From: JBBKWJ01 sp037968895
GTDB lineage: Bacteria > Actinomycetota > Acidimicrobiia > Acidimicrobiales > SZUA-35
NCBI GenBank assembly: GCA_037968895.1
Contig: JBBKWJ010000012.1
Span: forward strand, 1 to 7,411
Direction: 5' to 3'
Length of the DNA stretch: 7,411 nucleotides
The position numbers were made by a program, and so were the translations under genes. The notes beneath the pieces were generated by a model. It was not told where the DNA came from. It ran no database searches and saw only the letters and a program-made list of their open reading frames with translations. Position 1 is the stretch's first letter. Each line of letters opens with the position of its first letter. Shown here piece by piece: positions 1 through 4,955 of this stretch.

Positions 1-494
1 AACAGGTGGCTCTTCGGCACAACCCTCGTCGCACCATTTTCCTCAGTGAAGTCTGTAATTGCCCACATGCCGTTGAGTTCGACCTCGAAACCGAATTCAA
101 CCATGTCGTACTTCCATCGATCGCGATGCAACCGTTGGCCGGTCTCATCAGGACCGATCTCGATGTACTCGGCCGCGGAATAGCGCCAACTGGTGGCATG
201 TCCGAGCACGTGATCGCCGGCGGCCATGACTAGTGGGTGAGTTGCGATCGTTCTGAACTTCGCCGATCGGGGCAACGGCGCCCCGGTTCGTCTTGTCGAA
301 TGTCCCTCGAAATCGCTCGCTCCAATGGAGGCCGCGTCGCTGAACGATCCAAGCTCAGCGGCAATCGCATCCATCGTCTCGGCCGGCGCCGCACCCTCGA
401 TGACGCAGCATCCGTGGGAATCGAGCGCGGCCCGTAACGATGTAGCCGCTTCATCCATCGAAAGTGAGCCCAGATCAAACCGCGGAACTGTCAT
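1..494 (-). CDS. Phytanoyl-CoA dioxygenase (PhyH) family protein, N-terminal part, cut by window edge
   Basis: Reading the minus strand from the ATG at 494 gives an open frame of 164 codons that is still open at position 1, so the C-terminal part lies outside the window. PhyH proteins are Fe(II)/2-oxoglutarate-dependent oxygenases that hydroxylate lipid-like or other small substrates. Visible hallmarks are the N-terminal helix typical of the family, the RRTGAPLPRS segment (residues 68-77, matching the RTGALxxRS motif of bacterial PhyH proteins), the metal-binding H-x-D in LHRDRW (His123, Asp125), and the strand NGMWAITDFTEENGATRVVP leading to KSH (161-163). The third iron ligand (a distal His) and the 2-oxoglutarate Arg should lie beyond the edge. 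No clear ribosome binding site precedes the ATG. It is divergent from the YjbR gene, with 93 bp between them. The family call is strong; the substrate is unknown. Confidence 0.88.
   Translation of the reverse strand, partial: MTVPRFDLGSLSMDEAATSLRAALDSHGCCVIEGAAPAETMDAIAAELGSFSDAASIGASDFEGHSTRRTGAPLPRSAKFRTIATHPLVMAAGDHVLGHATSWRYSAAEYIEIGPDETGQRLHRDRWKYDMVEFGFEVELNGMWAITDFTEENGATRVVPKSHL
263..284. repeat. 22-bp repeat, copy 1 (inside the PhyH coding region)
   Basis: A 22-base sequence here is identical, in the same orientation, to positions 3530-3551. Its core is a GGGGC / GCCCC inverted repeat with a 6-base loop (AACGGC). In this copy there is an outer GAAC (254-257) / GTTC (286-289) pair as well. 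On the minus strand it encodes the GAPLPRS part of the conserved PhyH motif, so this copy sits in coding sequence that is native to the gene. Confidence 0.85.
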
Positions 495-587
495 GGGTCG
501 AGTCTGACACCCAACTGGTCCCAACGCCCATCGACTCATCCTGAGCGGTGTAACCTGCGTCGCGAAGACGAAACCACCGAGACGCTC

Positions 588-950
588 ATGACACTCGACG
601 AGTACAACGACTTTTGTAAATCGCTCACCGCAACGACCCACGTTGTCCAATGGGGCGACGCTCATGTGTGGAAAGTCGGCGGCAAGGTATTCGCTATTGC
701 GGGTTGGGGCGATGAGGACTTCCTCGGCGTCACATTCAAGACCACGGCTGAGGAGTTTGACTTCTTGGTTGAAATGCCCGGCGTTCGACCGGCCCCGTAT
801 CTCGCCTCGCGAGGCTTCACCTGGGCTCAGCACTATGCCGAGCCTGGCCTCGACCACGCTGATCTCCGCGAACAGATCACCGAATCTCACCGGATCATCG
901 GGGCGGCCCTGTCGAAGAAGAAGCAACGAGAACTCGGACTCATTGACTAA
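588..950 (+). CDS. MmcQ/YjbR-fold family protein (DUF419-like), 120 aa
   Basis: This is a complete small protein of the MmcQ/YjbR family, which has a CyaY-like alpha/beta fold. Members are often labelled DNA-binding, but their cellular role is not settled. The family pattern is clear: an N-terminal helix (TLDEYNDFCKSL), the core strands HVWKVGGKVFAIAGW (residues 26-40), then GVTFKTTAEEFDFL, the APYLASRGFTWAQ segment (69-81), and a C-terminal helix SHRIIGAALSKKKQREL. The length matches the family's usual 110-130 residues. The ATG at 588 starts just before the first conserved helix; upstream there is only a weak purine-rich stretch (CCGAGA) as ribosome site. The flavin monooxygenase gene follows 43 bp downstream on the same strand, so the two may share a transcript. 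It is probably cytosolic, with no signal peptide or membrane segment. The family call is firm; the function is not known. Confidence 0.9.
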   Translation: MTLDEYNDFCKSLTATTHVVQWGDAHVWKVGGKVFAIAGWGDEDFLGVTFKTTAEEFDFLVEMPGVRPAPYLASRGFTWAQHYAEPGLDHADLREQITESHRIIGAALSKKKQRELGLID

Positions 951-956
951 TGACAC

Positions 957-975
957 GTCGTTGATTGCCAACGAC
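957..975. terminator. Hairpin between the YjbR and flavin monooxygenase genes
   Basis: A perfect 7-bp stem, GTCGTTG (957-963) and CAACGAC (969-975), encloses a 5-base loop (ATTGC). It starts 7 bases after the YjbR stop codon and ends 18 bases before the GTG start of the next gene. No T-run follows it, so a classic intrinsic terminator is unlikely. It could act as an attenuator, as an mRNA 3'-end stabiliser, or be chance. Confidence 0.4.
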
Positions 976-993
976 TAGAGGCATGCTGGGACG

Positions 994-1995
994 GTGACTT
1001 CTTCGAAACCGCTCGCACTCTCCATCCTCGACCTCGCGATCGTCGGCGCCAACGAAACCGCAGCCGACGCGTTTAGGGCCAGCGTGGCTACTGCGCAACT
1101 CGCCGAGAAGCGTGGGTACAAGCGGGTCTGGTACGCAGAGCATCACAACATGGTTTCGATCGCCTCGTCAGCAACCAGCGTGCTTATCGCCCATGTCGCG
1201 TCACAGACATCGACGATTCGTTTGGGCGCGGGCGGCGTCATGCTGCCAAACCACTCACCGCTCGTTATCGCGGAGCAGTTCGGCACGTTGGCCACCCTGC
1301 ATCCGGGACGAATCGATCTCGGACTTGGTCGGGCCCCCGGCAGCGACCTTCAGACGATGCGAGCAATGCGAATCGATCGGGCGGCGTCCGAACGATTCCC
1401 CGAAGATGTCCGCGAGCTCCAGGCCTACCTCGGCGACGAGAGTGCCGTCCCCGGAGTTGTCGCGGTACCAGGTACGGGTACTCATGTGCCGATCTACATC
1501 TTGGGGTCGTCATTGTTTGGGGCTCAGCTCGCAGCGGCGTACGGGCTTCCGTACGCGTTTGCGTCGCACTTCGCCCCGGCCCAATTGCTCGATGCGGTCG
1601 CGGCCTATCGGCGAGACTTTAGGCCATCTGAGTTCCTTCAGGAGCCTCACGTGATTGCCGGTGTCAGCGTCATCGCATCTGACACGAAAGCTGATGCCGA
1701 TCGCCAACAGCTTTGGGTCGCGAGGAAACGAGTCGCTCGATTCCTCACCCCAGGCCGGGAGCTGACCGATGACGAGGCCGATCAAGTTCTCGCCATGCCC
1801 CAGGGCCAACAGATCGCGCAGATGATGCACTACTCCGCCATCGGCGAACCGGGCCAGGTGCACGACTACTTGGTCAACTTCGTTGAGACAGCTCAAGTTG
1901 ATGAGCTGATCACCGTGCATCCGTCGCCAACGCTCGATGAGCGGCTGCGGTCGATAAACCTTCTTGCCGATGCTCGCGACGCGGCGGTCGCGTAG
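994..1995 (+). CDS. LLM class flavin-dependent oxidoreductase (MsnO8-like luciferase-like monooxygenase)
   Basis: This 333-residue protein belongs to the bacterial luciferase-like (LLM) TIM-barrel superfamily, subgroup MsnO8. These enzymes use reduced FMN (or F420 in related groups), usually supplied by a separate reductase, to oxidise a small substrate. Visible hallmarks are LSILDLAIVG at the first strand (9-18), WYAEHHNM (46-53), GGVMLPNHSPLVIAEQFGTL (80-99), the loop HPGRIDLGLGRAPGSD (103-118), and ILGSSLFGAQLAA (169-181), all at the usual places and at normal family length. The start is a GTG; no in-frame ATG lies close upstream because that reading stops at once. The only Shine-Dalgarno-like bases (GGGA, 988-991) are too close, while CATGCT at 982-987 stands where a -10 box for a leaderless message would be. 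Its substrate cannot be read from the sequence. The C-terminus ends 15 bp before the convergent SRPBCC gene. Confidence 0.92.
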   Translation: MTSSKPLALSILDLAIVGANETAADAFRASVATAQLAEKRGYKRVWYAEHHNMVSIASSATSVLIAHVASQTSTIRLGAGGVMLPNHSPLVIAEQFGTLATLHPGRIDLGLGRAPGSDLQTMRAMRIDRAASERFPEDVRELQAYLGDESAVPGVVAVPGTGTHVPIYILGSSLFGAQLAAAYGLPYAFASHFAPAQLLDAVAAYRRDFRPSEFLQEPHVIAGVSVIASDTKADADRQQLWVARKRVARFLTPGRELTDDEADQVLAMPQGQQIAQMMHYSAIGEPGQVHDYLVNFVETAQVDELITVHPSPTLDERLRSINLLADARDAAVA

Positions 1996-2010
1996 GCCTC
2001 CGACTCAGTC

Positions 2011-2475
2011 TTACTTCTCGACGACTGCCTTCAGCTGAGCGAGGCCCTTTTCGAAGTCGGGACCGACCATCTTGTCCATACTCTTGAACAGACCCATGAT
2101 CTTGGTGACCAAGGTCTTCGGACCTTCCATGACCCAGTCCACGTCGGTGCCGCCGTTTGATTCGGTCAGCTTGAACGTGGTGACGTTCTCGGCTTTGAAC
2201 GGCTTCAGAAACGCGAGGTCGAGATCTACCTGCTTGTTTGGGGCAAGGCTTGTGAAGGTCATCTCTCCTTCGCCGACCTTGCGGTTTCCCTTCCAGTGGT
2301 ATGTCGAACCGACGGCGCCTGACTTGTCCGAGTAGGTACGAGCGAGGTTGGGGTCGATGCCTTCCCACGGCGACCAGTTGACCCACTTATGAAAGTCGGA
2401 AATCTGATCATATACCGCTGAAGCAGGTGCGTTAATCCGAGCTGAACGCTGCACAACAAACGTGTCTGAAGCCAT
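2011..2475 (-). CDS. SRPBCC family protein (polyketide cyclase/START-fold), 154 aa
   Basis: This is a complete protein of the SRPBCC helix-grip fold, which forms a deep hydrophobic pocket for lipids, polyketides or other small ligands. The sequence shows the usual order: the first strand FVVQRSARINAPASAVYDQISD (6-27), the W-x-x-WSPWEG-x-DP signature (31-42), GAVGSTYHWKGNRKVGEGEMT (53-73), FKLTESNGGTDVDWVMEG (101-118), and a long C-terminal helix ending DFEKGLAQLKAVVEK. The closest general type is the Polyketide_cyc2-like group found singly in many actinobacterial and proteobacterial genomes. There is no signal peptide. It is convergent with the flavin monooxygenase (15 bp) and divergent from the dehydrogenase. 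A good -10 box lies at the spacing expected for a leaderless transcript starting at its ATG. The ligand and role are unknown; enzyme, binding protein and stress protein are all possible. Confidence 0.9.
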   Translation of the reverse strand: MASDTFVVQRSARINAPASAVYDQISDFHKWVNWSPWEGIDPNLARTYSDKSGAVGSTYHWKGNRKVGEGEMTFTSLAPNKQVDLDLAFLKPFKAENVTTFKLTESNGGTDVDWVMEGPKTLVTKIMGLFKSMDKMVGPDFEKGLAQLKAVVEK

Positions 2476-2481
2476 CGAATT

Positions 2482-2487
2482 ATCGTA
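2482..2487 (-). promoter_or_regulatory. Putative -10 box of a leaderless promoter for the SRPBCC gene
   Basis: On the minus strand TACGAT (matching TANNNT) is followed by exactly six bases and then the ATG at 2475. This places it at -12 to -7 if transcription begins on the A of the start codon, the standard geometry of actinobacterial leaderless genes. No Shine-Dalgarno sequence precedes this ATG, which agrees. I could not find a good -35 element. Confidence 0.5.
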
Positions 2488-2494
2488 GTCGAGC

Positions 2495-2500
2495 TACTGT
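2495..2500 (+). promoter_or_regulatory. Putative -10 box for the dehydrogenase / P450 genes
   Basis: TACTGT (matching TANNNT) lies on the plus strand five bases before a GTG at 2506 and 53 bases before the preferred ATG at 2554. Transcription would begin near 2506-2507, giving a leader of about 47 bases carrying the ribosome site at 2539-2545. No convincing -35 element is visible. It faces away from the minus-strand -10 box at 2482-2487, only 7 bp away. Confidence 0.35.
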
Positions 2501-2538
2501 GCCGCGTGCCGACGAACCGCACGGTCCAGGTCATCTTC

Positions 2539-2545
2539 AAGGGGA
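2539..2545 (+). promoter_or_regulatory. Ribosome binding site that decides the dehydrogenase start
   Basis: AAGGGGA lies 8 bases before the ATG at 2554. It is the best Shine-Dalgarno sequence in the window and favours that ATG over the in-frame GTG at 2506, which would add 16 residues with no family counterpart. Confidence 0.7.
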
Positions 2546-2553
2546 ACGCATCG

Positions 2554-3483
2554 ATGAATACTGCAGATGAGAAGCCAACGATCGGGTTCGTAGGACTCGG
2601 AAACATGGGCGGACCAATGGCTCGAAGGCTCGCGCAAGCGGGCTACGACGTCTCAGTGTTCGACATCAACCCAGAGGCATTCGCTCAGGCGACCGACGCC
2701 GGTGCCACTGCTGCCACATCAGCGCTTGAGTGTGCGCATGGTCGCGACATTCTCTGCACCTCGTTGCCACGACCAGATCATGTCGAGGCTGTAATGAGCG
2801 GCGCCGACGGAGTCTTGGCATCCATGGCACCAGGCTCGATCTGGGTTGACCTCACTACTAACCGCAAGAATCTCGTCATCGAACTCGCCGCTGGCGCGCC
2901 CGATGGAGTGTGGGTTGTCGACTCGCCGGTGACGGGGGCTGTTGATGGTGCTCGAACCGGCAACCTCACGCTCTTCGCGGGCGGGCCGGACGCGGCGCTC
3001 GACCAGATCGAGCCCGTGCTCTCGCACCTTGGACTTGTTATTCGGTGCGGCGAGTTAGGCACGGGCAACGTCACCAAGTTGGTAACGAATCAACTCTGGT
3101 TCGTGCATGCCGCAACCATCGCTGAGGGGTTCGCTACCGGCATGGCAAACGGTGTCTCGCTCGACACTCTGTGGTACGCCATCAAGGAGAGCGTTGGTGA
3201 CAGCTTCGTCGCTCGCCACGATGCTCCGTCGATCTTCGCCGGCCACTATGACCCGTCGTTCTCGCTCGGTCTCTGCCTTAAGGATCTCGGTCTCACCATG
3301 GAATTGGCGGCGGCCGTCGGCACCGACCTTCCTATGACCGAGGCCGCTCGAAGTGTCTTTGCCCGAGCCGCCGAACGCTACGGCGATGACGTCGGCGAAC
3401 TCCATGTCGCAAAGCGAATCGAAGACGACAGCGGGCTTTCAATGCGCCTCGATGGCGACTGGGTGCCACATTGGGAGAAGTGA
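2554..3483 (+). CDS. NAD(P)-dependent beta-hydroxyacid dehydrogenase, 3-hydroxyisobutyrate dehydrogenase-like
   Basis: The 309-residue protein belongs to the beta-hydroxyacid dehydrogenase family (3-hydroxyisobutyrate, tartronate semialdehyde and related enzymes), which oxidises a 3-hydroxyacid with NAD(P). The Rossmann motif GFVGLGNMGGPMA is at 11-23, with an acidic residue at the end of the second strand (VFDINPE, 35-41), which suggests NAD. The substrate loop is DSPVTGAVDGARTGN (123-137), against the usual DxPVSGGxxGAxxGT. The catalytic lysine is Lys175 in GTGNVTKLVTN, followed by Asn179. The C-terminal all-helical domain has FSLGLCLKDLGLTMELA (236-252) and GTDLPMTEAA. Length is normal. 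The ATG at 2554 is chosen because it follows a strong ribosome site and places the Rossmann motif close to the N-terminus. The P450 follows 84 bp downstream on the same strand. The changed loop means the exact substrate should not be assumed. Confidence 0.9.
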   Translation: MNTADEKPTIGFVGLGNMGGPMARRLAQAGYDVSVFDINPEAFAQATDAGATAATSALECAHGRDILCTSLPRPDHVEAVMSGADGVLASMAPGSIWVDLTTNRKNLVIELAAGAPDGVWVVDSPVTGAVDGARTGNLTLFAGGPDAALDQIEPVLSHLGLVIRCGELGTGNVTKLVTNQLWFVHAATIAEGFATGMANGVSLDTLWYAIKESVGDSFVARHDAPSIFAGHYDPSFSLGLCLKDLGLTMELAAAVGTDLPMTEAARSVFARAAERYGDDVGELHVAKRIEDDSGLSMRLDGDWVPHWEK

Positions 3484-3529
3484 CGCCATCTTGCTCGCGG
3501 GAAACGGCCATGGAAGTATGAACCGACTT

Positions 3530-3551
3530 CCGATCGGGGCAACGGCGCCCC
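3530..3551. repeat. 22-bp repeat, copy 2 (intergenic, upstream of the P450)
   Basis: This copy is an exact, same-orientation match to 263-284, including the GGGGC / GCCCC hairpin with a 6-base loop. It lies 46 bases after the dehydrogenase stop and ends 16 bases before the P450 ATG. The ACTTC just to its left is also shared with copy 1 apart from a 2-base difference in spacing. It could fold in the 5' leader of the P450 message. On the minus strand it would read GAPLPRS, but the flanking reading shows no further PhyH similarity. Confidence 0.85.
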
Positions 3552-3567
3552 AAGAGAGCGACCCTTC

Positions 3568-4884
3568 ATGAGCGATACAGCTGCACAAGACCAAGCATGG
3601 CCATCAATTGAGCTCAGAAGCCCAGAAGCCGAACAGGCCGCAGCTGGCGTCAACGTCCCAGATGCTAGCGAGCTCTCAATCGACGAAATCAACCCCATCA
3701 ACGCGAACCTCTTCGCTCAGAACCGCTGGCAAAGCCACTTCGAACGACTGCGCAACGAAGACCCCGTCCATTTCAACGAAGTTCCAGCGGCGGGCCGCTA
3801 CTGGTCGGTCACGAAGTACGAGGACGTACGCGCCGTTGATGGCGATTGGAAGACCTACTCGTCCGCATCAGGTATCACGATCGGCCCACCAGTAAGCCTG
3901 TTGCCCAAAGACGGATCGGGTGCCACTTCATTCATCTCGATGGACCCCCCTAAGCAGACTGAGCAACGAGGCACTGTCCGCTCTGTCGCCGCACCAAAGA
4001 GCCTACGCAACCTCGAGCCACAAATTCGTCAGCGCACTATCGAAGTTCTCGATTCGCTCCCGGAAGGCGAGACGTTCGATTGGGTCGACACCGTCTCCAT
4101 CGAACTCACAACGGCACTCCTCGCTACCCTCTTCGATTTCCCGTGGGAAGACCGACGCAAGCTCACGCGCTGGTCCGACATCGTGTTCGCAATTCCCGAG
4201 CCAGGCGGCGTCGTCGAGACGATCGAGCAGAAGCGCGACGAGATGATCGAGATGGTGCACTATTTCGAGAAGCTCTGGGATCTACGTCGCACCAACCCCG
4301 GCGATGATCTGGTTTCAATGCTTGTGCACGGCGAGGCCACCAAAGACATGCCAACGATGGCGCACCTCGGCAACCTGTTGCTCTTGATCGTCGGCGGAAA
4401 CGACACCACCCGCAACACGATGTCAGGCAGCATCTACGGTCTCAACCAATTCCCCGATCAGTACGACAAGCTGATCGCCAATCCAGACCTCGTCCCATCA
4501 ATGGTGCCCGAGATCATCCGCTGGCAAACACCTCTTTCCTACATGCGACGCACGGCCAACCACGACACCGAACTCGGCGGCAAACAGATTCTCAAGGATG
4601 ACCAGATCCTGATGTGGTATCTGTCGGCCAACCGTGACGAGAGCGTCTTCGAGAACGCAGGTGCAATCGACATTGAGCGTGCGAACGCCGACCGACATCT
4701 CTCATTCGGCTATGGCATTCATTTCTGTATGGGAAGTCGACTCGCCGAGCTTCAGCTTCGTGTGCTGTGGGAAGAGTTGCTGGCGCGGTTCGAGCGCGTC
4801 ACGGTCCAGGCCGAACCAGAGCGCACGCTCTCATCGTTCGTCAAGGGCTACACGAACCTGCCGGTCCAGATCACCCGCAAGTAA
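3568..4884 (+). CDS. Cytochrome P450, CYP153-like (aliphatic terminal hydroxylase type)
   Basis: A full-length 438-residue soluble bacterial P450. The I-helix motif is LLLIVGGNDTTRNTMSG (271-287), the ExxR motif is EIIRWQTPLSYMRRTA (315-330, Glu315 and Arg318), followed by DTELGGKQI and MWYLSANRDE. The heme loop is FGYGIHFCMG (380-389) with Cys387 as heme ligand, then RLAELQLRVLWEELLARFE and VKGYTNLPVQ near the end. GGNDTTRN, IIRWQTPL, RRTA and ELGGK together are characteristic, from memory, of CYP153 enzymes, which hydroxylate the terminal carbon of alkanes and fatty chains with electrons from a ferredoxin and its reductase. No such partners are in the window. Two heme-propionate positions differ from usual CYP153 sequences: Gln130 where His is common, and Phe386 where Arg is common. 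The start ATG has a weak AAGAGAG (3552-3558) 9 bases upstream. The substrate is inferred from family only. Confidence 0.93.
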   Translation: MSDTAAQDQAWPSIELRSPEAEQAAAGVNVPDASELSIDEINPINANLFAQNRWQSHFERLRNEDPVHFNEVPAAGRYWSVTKYEDVRAVDGDWKTYSSASGITIGPPVSLLPKDGSGATSFISMDPPKQTEQRGTVRSVAAPKSLRNLEPQIRQRTIEVLDSLPEGETFDWVDTVSIELTTALLATLFDFPWEDRRKLTRWSDIVFAIPEPGGVVETIEQKRDEMIEMVHYFEKLWDLRRTNPGDDLVSMLVHGEATKDMPTMAHLGNLLLLIVGGNDTTRNTMSGSIYGLNQFPDQYDKLIANPDLVPSMVPEIIRWQTPLSYMRRTANHDTELGGKQILKDDQILMWYLSANRDESVFENAGAIDIERANADRHLSFGYGIHFCMGSRLAELQLRVLWEELLARFERVTVQAEPERTLSSFVKGYTNLPVQITRK

Positions 4885-4890
4885 CAAAAC

Positions 4891-4920
4891 GAACGGTTTG
4901 GGGTCAGACCCCAAAGCGTT
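4891..4920. repeat. 30-bp direct repeat, unit 1 of 2
   Basis: This unit matches 4924-4953 at 26 of 30 positions with a 33-base period. Because the unit is itself nearly palindromic (4892-4905 against 4907-4920, 13 of 14 pairs), the pair can be read as tandem or inverted. Confidence 0.8.
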
Positions 4921-4923
4921 TGC

Positions 4924-4953
4924 GAACGGTCCGGGGTCTGACCCCAAAGTGTT
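4924..4953. repeat. 30-bp direct repeat, unit 2 of 2
   Basis: Second unit of the pair. It differs from unit 1 by TT to CC before the GGGG, A to T at the centre of the palindrome, and C to T near the end. The palindrome core is kept intact while the flanking bases vary. Confidence 0.8.
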
Positions 4954-4955
4954 CG

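Noticed and set aside
6..507. Several plus-strand open frames of 60-75 codons
   Set aside because: They lie opposite the PhyH coding frame, have no family features, and are explained by the GC-rich codon pattern of the minus-strand gene.
501..556. Promoter candidates in the PhyH-YjbR divergent gap (CAGACT on minus, TAACCT at 551-556 on plus)
   Set aside because: CAGACT matches the -10 pattern poorly, and TAACCT has its only -35-like partner (TCGACT, 531-536) at a 14-bp spacing, which is too short to trust.
1910..2386. Minus-strand open frame of 158 codons overlapping the SRPBCC gene
   Set aside because: It is the same strand in another frame, is highly Arg-rich, and conflicts with the clear SRPBCC protein and the end of the flavin monooxygenase.
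3491..3519. TTGCTC and AAGTAT as a promoter for the P450
   Set aside because: The spacing of 17 is right but the -10 match is poor; co-transcription with the dehydrogenase is at least as likely.
263..3551. 22-bp repeats as attachment sites of an integrated element
   Set aside because: No integrase lies between them and the PhyH frame continues through copy 1, so the bracketed genes do not look inserted.
4891..4953. Two-unit direct repeat as a CRISPR array
   Set aside because: There are only two units, 33 bases apart with a 3-base gap, which leaves no spacer, and no cas gene is present.
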